The notes under the pieces were generated by a model. The model had not been told where the DNA came from. It did not search any database and saw only the letters and a program-made list of their open reading frames with translations. Shown one piece after another: positions 7,736-14,089 of a stretch of 16,522 nt of DNA (within the stretch, counting starts at the first letter, position 1; each line of letters opens with the position of its first letter). Where the stretch lies: contig JAIRWZ010000069.1 of NCBI GenBank assembly GCA_031268615.1, positions 1 through 16,522 on the forward strand. Direction: 5' to 3'. The DNA is from Actinomycetes bacterium (GTDB lineage Bacteria > Actinomycetota > Coriobacteriia > WRKU01 > WQUG01). Position numbers and translations under genes: made by a program.

Positions 7736-9121
7736 TTAATCGACGATACTGGACAGTTCTTCGTTTTGTTCGGCTTCTGCCTTTGTGCCGCCTATGGACA
7801 AAATCAGGTTCAGGACTATGCCGAAAATCGCGGCGGTTGCGATGGCGGGCAGCTTGATACCGAAAAACGGGATACCGTTCGGACAGGCATAGTAGCCGCC
7901 GACCCCGATAATCATCGTCACGGCGATGACCGACAGGTTGCGCGCGCTGAACATGTCAACCTTTTTTTCAATCATGATGGCGACGCCCTGAGCGGCAATG
8001 ACGCCGAACAGGAATATGCAGGCGCCGTTGATGACCGCGCCGGGCACCGTGTTGATAAAGTTTGACAGCGGCGTCACAAAGCTCAACAAAATCGCCAACA
8101 CTGCCGCCACTCCCAACATGACGACGCTGAAGTTTTTCGTAATCGCCATGGTCGAGATGTTTTCTCCATAGTTCGTGCCGGCAGGCCCTCCGAACAGGGA
8201 CGCGATGATGTCACCCAAGCCGTCGCCAACCAGATTGATACCCAGTTTGTCGGCAATGTGATAGGGCTTTTTACCCTTTTTGCGGGCCAGGTCATTCACG
8301 TAGATGTCTAACTGAAACAGGTGCGCCGTCGATTCTGGAATAGTCGCGATGGCAATCGGCATGATTGCCAGCACTGCTGGCCATGCCGTGACATCCGGCA
8401 GGGTGAAATGGGGCAGACTGACAAAGCCTTGCGAAAATACCGCGGAAAAATCAACGATGGTCGGGCCGCCCACAAACGGCGACAAGAGCGCCGCAACATA
8501 GCCGACGATAATCCCGAACAAAATGGGCAGCTGGCCCAACACGCCTTTCAGGTACACGGAAAAGCCAACCGTTGCCAGCAAGGTAATCAGCGCGATAACC
8601 CAGGAAGCATTGACCGCGGTATCGGCAGTCGCGTCATACCCGATAGCAGAAGTCAGCGCTGTGCCGGCCAGCGTAATGCCGATAATCAGCGCAATAGAGC
8701 CGGTAATGGTCGGCGGCAGAACCTTTTCGATTTTCTCCATCCCGAAACGCGACACAATCAGACCCGCCACAATAGAGACCAAGCCCGACATGATAATGCC
8801 GAACTGTGCCTGACTGATAATCGCGTCGGGCGCCAGACCATTGGCCATGAGCTGGCCGCTGGTCATCGCCATAATCGGCGCCAAATAGGAAAACGACGAG
8901 CCGTAGTACAGCGGGATTTTCCCGCGGGTGACCAGCAAAAATCCCAGGGTCGCCAGACCGCTGGCAAAAATGGTGGTCGAAACATGAAAACCGGTCAGCA
9001 GCGCGACGGTGACGGTAGCGGGAAACATCACCAGCACTTGCTGCAGCGCGAACAACAGCAGCTTGCCTAACGACGGTGTTTCATCAGGCAAATACCCCAG
9101 TTCGCTTTTGATTGTTGCCAT
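7736..9121 (-). CDS. Uracil/xanthine permease (NCS2 family)
   Basis: A 461-residue, multi-spanning membrane protein of the nucleobase-cation symporter-2 family, which imports uracil or a purine base with a proton. It is rich in hydrophobic helices from about residue 18 on. Key family positions are visible: IPESTAHL with E263 and H267 in the substrate-binding helix, and GGPAGTNYGENISTMAITK (311-329), the counterpart of the GGxxxTxYGEN motif of uracil permeases, with E320. The LPDETPSLGKLLLFALQQVLVMF opening also resembles UraA. Uracil is therefore the likeliest substrate, but not proven. The ATG at 9121 is chosen because GGGAGG sits about seven bases upstream; an in-frame start at 9190 would add an unlikely Arg/Gly-rich leader. 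Confidence 0.92.
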   Translation of the reverse strand: MATIKSELGYLPDETPSLGKLLLFALQQVLVMFPATVTVALLTGFHVSTTIFASGLATLGFLLVTRGKIPLYYGSSFSYLAPIMAMTSGQLMANGLAPDAIISQAQFGIIMSGLVSIVAGLIVSRFGMEKIEKVLPPTITGSIALIIGITLAGTALTSAIGYDATADTAVNASWVIALITLLATVGFSVYLKGVLGQLPILFGIIVGYVAALLSPFVGGPTIVDFSAVFSQGFVSLPHFTLPDVTAWPAVLAIMPIAIATIPESTAHLFQLDIYVNDLARKKGKKPYHIADKLGINLVGDGLGDIIASLFGGPAGTNYGENISTMAITKNFSVVMLGVAAVLAILLSFVTPLSNFINTVPGAVINGACIFLFGVIAAQGVAIMIEKKVDMFSARNLSVIAVTMIIGVGGYYACPNGIPFFGIKLPAIATAAIFGIVLNLILSIGGTKAEAEQNEELSSIVD

Positions 9122-9424
9122 TCGATTCCTCCCTTTCTCTTCCGGACTGCCCCTACCCGTTCCCGCGCGTGCCACAAACGCCGACAACACAGACTTGCGC
9201 CAAAGCCAAAGCCGAAGCCGAAGCCAACGCCAACGCCAACGCCAACACTAACACCGGAAACGATATCTTCGTTTGCCATGATAAACTATTGTCTGCGTGC
9301 GTGGGAACGCAAAAGAGAGAAAAAACGCGCGAGACGAAATAGAACTGAAACACTGACGAGAACTGCGGGACCGCACGGAGGTCTGTACGGGGCGCGAAAG
9401 CGCGTGAGGGGGCGAAATAAGGCA
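9122..9424. other. Divergent intergenic region, permease / hypC
   Basis: Apart from the hexanucleotide repeat at 9199-9252 this holds an inverted repeat AAACGA/TCGTTT (9258-9263, 9269-9274) and, just before hypC, small hairpins: TGCG/CGCA (9364-9375) and GCGC-GAAA-GCGC (9392-9403), the latter with a GNRA tetraloop. These could be a structured hypC leader. I see no convincing -35/-10 pair on either strand and no credible gene. Confidence 0.5.
9199..9252. repeat. Hexanucleotide repeat upstream of the permease
   Basis: Eight contiguous units of GCCRAM: GCCAAA twice, GCCGAA twice, GCCAAC four times (9199-9246), then ACTAAC. The homogeneous blocks suggest slippage. It lies about 80 bases before the permease start, in its likely 5' untranslated region. 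Copy number changes would alter leader length without touching either flanking protein. Confidence 0.9.
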
Positions 9425-9706
9425 ATGTGTCTGGCGATACCGGCGCAGCTGCGCGAGAAAAAGGGCACCAATCTGGCAATCGCTGAAGTCATGGGCGCGA
9501 CGCGCACCATTTCTCTGGATTTGACGCCAGCGGCAGAGGTCGGCGATTGGGTGCTGATGCACGCCGGGTTTGCCATCGAAATCGTCGATGAACAGTTCGC
9601 CAACGAAACGCTGGAGCTGCTGCGTGCCCTGCCTTTTGCAGAGGAGGAAGCGCCCCCGCCCGCAACATTCCAAACAGCTGCGAAAGCGACGGCCGCCAAT
9701 GCCTGA
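9425..9706 (+). CDS. hypC: Hydrogenase maturation chaperone HypC
   Basis: A 93-residue HypC/HybG-type chaperone. It carries the Fe(CN)2CO group with HypD and delivers it to the large subunit of [NiFe]-hydrogenase. The N-terminal MCLAIP, with the essential Cys2 exposed after Met removal, and GDWVLMHAGFAIEIVD (40-55) are diagnostic. The last 20 or so residues are an Ala/Pro/Thr-rich tail beyond the usual core. The ATG at 9425 is required to give MCLAIP; longer upstream frames are ruled out by that. Spacing to a ribosome-binding site is not ideal (GAGGGG far upstream, AAGG close). The stop overlaps hypD by eight bases. Confidence 0.97.
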   Translation: MCLAIPAQLREKKGTNLAIAEVMGATRTISLDLTPAAEVGDWVLMHAGFAIEIVDEQFANETLELLRALPFAEEEAPPPATFQTAAKATAANA

Positions 9707-10829
9707 TTTCAACTCAAGCGGATGGCGCGACCCGGATATCGCGCGCCGATTAGTTGCCGGCATCCACGCACGGGCGGCGCAATTGAGTGAGTGCGTCCAT
9801 ATTATGGAAGTCTGCGGGACGCACACCATGTCCATTGCGAAAAATGGACTGCGGGGACTGTTGCCGGAAAACGTGCGCCTGCTGTCCGGACCGGGCTGTC
9901 CGGTCTGTGTGACGGCAAACGCGGACATCGACCACGCTATCGCTCTGGCAGGTATCGACGGGGTCACCGTGGCTACCTTTGGCGATATGCTGAAGGTACC
10001 CGGATCTTCGACCTCGCTGGCAGCCGAAAAAGCGGCCGGCGCTGACGTGCGCGTCGTCTATTCCCCTCTGGACGCTTTGGAGTTAGCTGAACGTGAGCCG
10101 GAGCGTCAGATTGTCTTCATTGGCGTGGGTTTCGAGACCACCGCGCCCACGGTTGCCGCTACCATTAAGCGAGCGGCAGCAGCGCAGCTGGACAATTTCA
10201 GCGTATTTTCCGCGCACAAAACCGTACCGCAAGCGCTGCGCGCTATCGCGTCTGACCCCGACATTGCTCTCTCCGCGCTGATTTTGCCCGGACACGTATC
10301 CACTATCATTGGCGTTGCTCCTTACGAGTTTTTGGCCGATGAATTCGACATCCCCGGTGTGATTACCGGCTTTGAGCCAGTGGATATCTTGCAGGGTATC
10401 TACCTGTTGATACAACAGCTGGCGGAGAGTGCGAGGGGGACCGGACAGGTATCTATCGACATCGCTTACGGTCGTGGCGTACGCGGTGAAGGTAATCCGC
10501 ACGCCGTCGCCTTGATTGAGGAAGTGTTTGCAGCGGACGACGCCGAGTGGCGCGGTCTGGGAGTCATCCCCGGTACCGGACTGACCTTGCGGGAACCCTT
10601 TGCCGCCTTTGACGCCCGTCGGCGTTTTTCTCCTGAGGTCGAGCCTGCCCGCACGGTGAAGGGCTGCGAGTGCGGGGATATCTTGCGTGGTATCAAACGC
10701 CCCGATGAATGCCGGCTCTTCGGGCGCGCCTGCGTACCGGAACGTCCGGTTGGACCGTGTATGGTGTCATCCGAAGGTTCCTGTGCGGCTTGGTATCGCT
10801 ATGGAGATGGGAGTGGTTATGCCGCATAA
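9699..10829 (+). CDS. hypD: Hydrogenase maturation protein HypD
   Basis: A 376-residue iron-sulfur protein on which, with HypC, the Fe(CN)2CO unit of [NiFe]-hydrogenase is assembled. HIMEVCGTHT contains C39 and GPGCPVC contains C67 and C70, the conserved redox/iron-ligating cysteines. C-terminal cysteines at about 323, 325, 338, 345, 354 and 362 (KGCECGDIL...DECRLFGRAC...GPC...GSC) include the [4Fe-4S] ligands. The ATG at 9699 lies within the last codons of hypC. No strong ribosome-binding site is seen, so it is probably translated by coupling. Residues 30-35 are encoded by one copy of the dispersed 16-bp word, on the opposite strand. Confidence 0.97.
   Translation: MPDFNSSGWRDPDIARRLVAGIHARAAQLSECVHIMEVCGTHTMSIAKNGLRGLLPENVRLLSGPGCPVCVTANADIDHAIALAGIDGVTVATFGDMLKVPGSSTSLAAEKAAGADVRVVYSPLDALELAEREPERQIVFIGVGFETTAPTVAATIKRAAAAQLDNFSVFSAHKTVPQALRAIASDPDIALSALILPGHVSTIIGVAPYEFLADEFDIPGVITGFEPVDILQGIYLLIQQLAESARGTGQVSIDIAYGRGVRGEGNPHAVALIEEVFAADDAEWRGLGVIPGTGLTLREPFAAFDARRRFSPEVEPARTVKGCECGDILRGIKRPDECRLFGRACVPERPVGPCMVSSEGSCAAWYRYGDGSGYAA
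9786..9801 (-). repeat. Dispersed 16-bp word, copy 4 (inside hypD)
   Basis: The minus strand reads TATGGACGCACTCACT, one mismatch to TGTGGACGYACTCACT. It falls just before the codons for the conserved MEVCGTHT motif, in a part of HypD that is normally variable. Confidence 0.65.
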
Positions 10830-11988
10830 GCGCACAGGCACAATAGGCGACGCTGACAAAATAGCGCTGGCACACGGTTCAGGGGGGACCCTCATGCGTC
10901 GTTTGATTGAGGATGAGTTTGCCACCGTATTTTCTGACGTGCAGCTGGAGGACGCGGCTACCTTATGCCTGCCTTTGATATCCCAGGCTCGCACATTGGG
11001 GGAAGGCCTGGATTCCGGCTCGGGGGCCGGAATGACGGTAAAGTCGGGGGCCGGAATGACGGTAAAGTCGGAGGCCGGAATGACGGGGGAAGAGGCTTTT
11101 GGCACAGCGGCGGCTGGCCGGATTGCCTTTTCTACTGATACCTTTGTGGTGCAACCGCTCTTTTTCCCCGGTGGGGACATCGGCCATCTGGCTGTGTGCG
11201 GTACCGTGAACGACGTTGCCACCGCTGGAGCCACCCCGCTGTGGCTGTCGGTGGGCTTTGTTTTGGAGGAAGGCTTCCCCCTGGCTGACTTGCGTCGCAT
11301 TCTGCATTCTATGGCAACAGTCGCCCAGGAAGCAGGGGTCAAGATTGTCACCGGAGACACCAAGGTGGTCAACCGAGGGGCAGCCGATGGCATTTTCATC
11401 AACACCGCTGGTGTGGGCGTACTCACTTCTGCTCATCAGCTTTCCGCCGCCGCCGCCCGTCCCGGAGATGTCGTTTTGCTCTCCGGAAGTATCGGCGACC
11501 ATGGCATTTGCATCATCAGTCAACGCGAAGGTCTGGCCTTTTCTACCGATATCGAAAGCGACGCGGCGCCGCTGAACCAGCTCTGCGCTGACGTCTTAGC
11601 CGCCGCGCCCGACACGCGGCTCTTGCGCGACCCGACGCGCGGGGGTCTGGCCTCGGCGCTGAATGAAATCGCCGACGCCTCGCAGGTTTCCATCGAGGTT
11701 GATGAGGCCAGCGTTCCTGTCAAAGACCAGGTTCGCGGCGCCTGCGAGATGTTGGGCTACGATGTGTATCAGGTTGCCAATGAGGGAAAAATGATTGCCA
11801 TCGTCCCGGCCGCACAAGCTGACGCCGCGCTGCGTGCGCTGCGTGCCAACGCCTACGGCAGCGACGCTGCCATCATCGGGCAGGTCAGCGCTGATTATGC
11901 GCCCGGACGCGTCGTCGTGCGCAACGCCTTTGGCGCCACGCGCATTATGGATACCTTAGTCGGAGAACAACTGCCCCGCATATGTTAA
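10819..11988 (+). CDS. hypE: Hydrogenase maturation protein HypE, with repeat insertion
   Basis: A 389-residue HypE, which dehydrates the carbamoyl group received from HypF on its C-terminal Cys to thiocyanate, the cyanide source for the hydrogenase iron. The AIR-synthase-like ATP-binding core is intact: ALAHGSGGTLMRRLI (about 17-31), FFPGGDIGHLAVCGTVNDVA (115-134) and VTGDTKVV. The protein ends correctly in PRIC with the essential terminal Cys. Residues about 53-99 are an extra segment not found in ordinary HypE, containing GAGMTVKS twice and EAGMTG. It comes from a palindromic/tandem repeat inserted in frame. The start ATG at 10819 has GGGAG five bases upstream and overlaps hypD by 11 bases; ATGs at 10801 and 10807 lack such a site. 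Confidence 0.95.
   Translation: MPHKRTGTIGDADKIALAHGSGGTLMRRLIEDEFATVFSDVQLEDAATLCLPLISQARTLGEGLDSGSGAGMTVKSGAGMTVKSEAGMTGEEAFGTAAAGRIAFSTDTFVVQPLFFPGGDIGHLAVCGTVNDVATAGATPLWLSVGFVLEEGFPLADLRRILHSMATVAQEAGVKIVTGDTKVVNRGAADGIFINTAGVGVLTSAHQLSAAAARPGDVVLLSGSIGDHGICIISQREGLAFSTDIESDAAPLNQLCADVLAAAPDTRLLRDPTRGGLASALNEIADASQVSIEVDEASVPVKDQVRGACEMLGYDVYQVANEGKMIAIVPAAQADAALRALRANAYGSDAAIIGQVSADYAPGRVVVRNAFGATRIMDTLVGEQLPRIC
11007..11086 (+). repeat. In-frame palindromic and 24-bp tandem repeat within hypE
   Basis: CCTGGATTCCGGC leads into a palindrome, ATTCCGGC (11012-11019) and GCCGGAAT (11026-11033) with a six-base loop. The right half is then repeated: 24-bp units at 11022-11045 and 11046-11069 are identical, and a partial third copy runs to 11086 with one change. 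The GGATTCC...GGAATGAC pattern resembles dispersed palindromic elements of other bacteria, such as dRS3-like repeats. All lengths are multiples of three and the frame stays open. Confidence 0.88.
11407..11430 (+). repeat. Dispersed 16-bp word, copy 5 (inside hypE)
   Basis: Positions 11412-11427 read TGTGGGCGTACTCACT, one mismatch to the consensus. Including the flanks (GCTGG before, TCT after) 22 of 24 bases match copy 6 in pgi, in the same codon phase, although the two proteins are unrelated. Confidence 0.6.
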
Positions 11989-13379
11989 ACAATGCCCGCA
12001 AAGCTCCCTCTGTCGTCGCGGAACTGCAAGCGTTGCGCCAACGCGTTCATGCCGCCTTCACGCCACGCGATATCGTCGTGTTGGGCATGGGCGGCTCGAC
12101 GCTGGCAGCACGCGTTCTGTCTGAGGTGTATACAAGCGAGCTGCGACATCTGGGAGTGCGCCTGCGTATCATCGACACAAGCGAGCCGCATACCGTCAGC
12201 GCTGCGTTGGACGCCACTGACGCCGCGGACACCCTCGTGTTGGTTTCGTCAAAGTCCGGCGCTACCGTAGAAACGAAGGCGCTGTGCTGCCTGTGGTTCG
12301 CGAAACTGCGCGAGAATCTGGGCTCGGCAGAAACTGCCGCCACCCATTTCATCGCGTTGAGTGACGCAGACAGTCCCCTGCAACAACTGGCTCACCGGGA
12401 GGGTTGGCAGGCCGTCATCACAACGCCCGCGGACACAGGCGGTCGTTTCTCCGCGCTGACCGCTTTTGGTTTGGCGCCCCTTGTGCTAGCGGGAATCGAC
12501 CCCGGTGACCTGCTGAAAAGCGCACTGTCCATGGAAGACGATTGCCTGGCCGGACTGAAGGTTGGCGGCGACCCGGCGTCCTCGCTGGCAGCAGTCATCT
12601 ATGAGCGCTACCGCGCCGGACGCGACAAACTGTTGCTGGTACCCCCGGCAGAGGTACCTACCTTTGGGCTTTGGCTGGAACAGCTCCTGGCCGAATCTTT
12701 GGGCAAAGACGGGCACGGTATCATCCCTCTGCCCTGCGACCCTCTGCGCGCCCACAATTTATTGGTAGCCGGGAGGGATTGTCAAGAGTTTGTCCTCCCC
12801 AGTACTCTGTCAGCCGCAGGTATGGGAGCTGAATTGGTTCGCTGGATATTTGCGACGCAGCGCCTGGGCCAGCTGATGGGCGTCAATCCCCTCACCCAGC
12901 CCGATGTTGCCGCCGCAAAGGTGAACACAGAAGAGTTGCTGGCACGCGGAGCGGGCGAGGTGACAGGGAGCGAACTGCTTGGTTCAGGTAAAAATCTTAG
13001 CACCCATGAGCTGGCCGAATTGCGAGGGGGAAACCGGCCCCGTCTCGACCTTCCTCCCCGGACAACCCACCTTGTCCTGCTGGTATGGCTTCCTGAAACT
13101 CGCGAGGTCATTGCTGGTGTGGACGCACTCACTTCTCAATTGGAGCGGGAACTGGGGGTGCCTGTCTGTGTGGGATATGGCCCGCGCTACCTGCACTCGA
13201 CCGGGCAGCTGCACAAGGGTGGTCCCGACACGGGCGCCTATCTGTTTCTGTCGGAGACGGAGACGGATGATTTCGACCTGCCCCTACCGGAGCGACCCTA
13301 TACGCTGCGGCAACTGTACGCCGCGCAAATGGCGGGCGACCAGGAGGTCTTGCGGGAGAGGGACCGCGCGTTGTTGTAG
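11982..13379 (+). CDS. pgi: Phosphoglucose isomerase, transaldolase-fusion type, stand-alone
   Basis: A 465-residue cytoplasmic SIS-fold enzyme expected to interconvert glucose-6-phosphate and fructose-6-phosphate. Visible motifs are VLGMGGSTLA (33-42), SSKSGATVET (89-98, phosphate binding), GGRFSALTAFGL (153-164), WLEQLLAESLGKDG (231-244, with a candidate catalytic Glu) and STGQLHKGGPDTG (406-418). The pattern, and the C-terminal LRQLYAAQMAGDQEVLRERDRALL-like end, match the isomerase half of bifunctional transaldolase/phosphoglucose isomerases rather than classic Pgi. No transaldolase domain is fused here. The ATG overlaps the hypE stop by seven bases, so translation is probably coupled. A copy of the dispersed word lies at 13113-13136. 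Confidence 0.88.
   Translation: MLNNARKAPSVVAELQALRQRVHAAFTPRDIVVLGMGGSTLAARVLSEVYTSELRHLGVRLRIIDTSEPHTVSAALDATDAADTLVLVSSKSGATVETKALCCLWFAKLRENLGSAETAATHFIALSDADSPLQQLAHREGWQAVITTPADTGGRFSALTAFGLAPLVLAGIDPGDLLKSALSMEDDCLAGLKVGGDPASSLAAVIYERYRAGRDKLLLVPPAEVPTFGLWLEQLLAESLGKDGHGIIPLPCDPLRAHNLLVAGRDCQEFVLPSTLSAAGMGAELVRWIFATQRLGQLMGVNPLTQPDVAAAKVNTEELLARGAGEVTGSELLGSGKNLSTHELAELRGGNRPRLDLPPRTTHLVLLVWLPETREVIAGVDALTSQLERELGVPVCVGYGPRYLHSTGQLHKGGPDTGAYLFLSETETDDFDLPLPERPYTLRQLYAAQMAGDQEVLRERDRALL
13113..13136 (+). repeat. Dispersed 16-bp word, copy 6 (inside pgi)
   Basis: Positions 13118-13133 read TGTGGACGCACTCACT exactly, identical to copy 1, with GCTGG before and TCT after as in copy 5. It encodes the peptide AGVDALTS near the end of the isomerase. 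Confidence 0.72.
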
Positions 13380-13393
13380 GGGTGTCGTAGGGC

Positions 13394-14044
13394 CTATGGT
13401 AGGGAGGGGCTTCGTTTGGCAGGTTGGAATTCGCGCCACGCGATACGTTTGAGTGCGGTGGAGGTAAGGGAGCTGAAAAAATCGCTGATAACGACTACCG
13501 TGCAGTACGGAAAGTTGTCGGCTGGCAACAGATGGTCGGCGTTTGAGGGGATTGCGCTTGCTTCCAGAAATATCAAGGTGCGGGGACCCAGGACATCGAC
13601 GTAGGCTGAAACTTTCTGGGTGTCGGTAGCGGTGACGGTGCTGGTGGTGTCGGTAGCGGTGACGGTGCTGGTGGTGTCGGTGGTGGGGGCGGTGCTGGTG
13701 GTGCTGGTAGCGGTGACGGTGCTGGTGGTGGCAGCGGTATCGGTGGTGGCAGCGGTATCGGTAGTGGTGACGGCAGCGGTGGCGTCGTTGATGTCGGGCA
13801 GACAGAGGAGCGCGAGCTGCACCGGACGGTAGCCCAATCCAACGCCAGCTTTCGTCAGGGCTTCCGTTTCAGCAGCTGTCAGCGACGCGCGCGCGCGACC
13901 GGTTACACACAGCACATCAGCCCAATACGCGCCTCCAACTGGGGCCAAGCCATTGCCACCCCGACCCAGCTCGGCCAGTGCGCGTGTTCGTATGCGGGAG
14001 CCCAGCTCTGTCGGCGACAACGATATGTACGGCGTCAAATCCAT
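13394..14044 (-). CDS. Unrecognised protein with Thr-rich repeat linker
   Basis: I do not recognise this 216-residue protein. It has two ordinary-looking parts, roughly residues 1-88 (including YWADVLCVTGRARASL and KAGVGLGYRPVQLALLCLPDI) and 144-216 (VSAYVDVLGPRTLIFLEAS...CTVVVISDFFSSL). They are joined by a linker of about 55 residues made almost only of Thr, Ala, Ser, Val and Asp, encoded by a minisatellite. No signal peptide or membrane segment is obvious. It follows the glycan polymerase/ligase gene by 45 bases on the same strand and may belong to that operon. The ATG at 14044 is preferred over a TTG at 14062; neither has a clear ribosome-binding site. It ends 14 bases from the pgi stop, tail-to-tail. 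Confidence 0.7.
   Translation of the reverse strand: MDLTPYISLSPTELGSRIRTRALAELGRGGNGLAPVGGAYWADVLCVTGRARASLTAAETEALTKAGVGLGYRPVQLALLCLPDINDATAAVTTTDTAATTDTAATTSTVTATSTTSTAPTTDTTSTVTATDTTSTVTATDTQKVSAYVDVLGPRTLIFLEASAIPSNADHLLPADNFPYCTVVVISDFFSSLTSTALKRIAWREFQPAKRSPSLP
13621..13782. repeat. In-frame 27-bp and 18-bp minisatellite
   Basis: Four 27-bp units (13621-13647, 13648-13674, 13675-13701, 13702-13728): the first two are identical and the third is diverged. Then three 18-bp units follow (13729-13746, 13747-13764, 13765-13782), the first two differing by one base. On the minus strand they encode TSTVTATDT-type 9-residue and TDTAAT-type 6-residue repeats. Every unit is a multiple of three, so copy number can change without frameshift. 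Confidence 0.93.
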
Positions 14045-14089
14045 ACGCACAGGATAGCGCAAACCAACGACAAGCGCGGCACCAAACAG

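Noticed and set aside
8321..9070. A 249-codon plus-strand frame antisense to the permease
   Set aside because: The Arg/Gln/Asn/His-rich composition is what the complement of hydrophobic codons gives, and no ribosome-binding site or homology is visible.
9112..9342. Plus-strand frame with an AKAKAEAEANANANANTNT peptide
   Set aside because: The peptide is just the translation of the hexanucleotide repeat, and the frame overlaps the permease start antisense. I treat it as repeat, not gene.
9278..9424. Longer hypC beginning at 9278
   Set aside because: HypC must begin MCLAIP so that Cys2 becomes N-terminal; an extension would abolish this.
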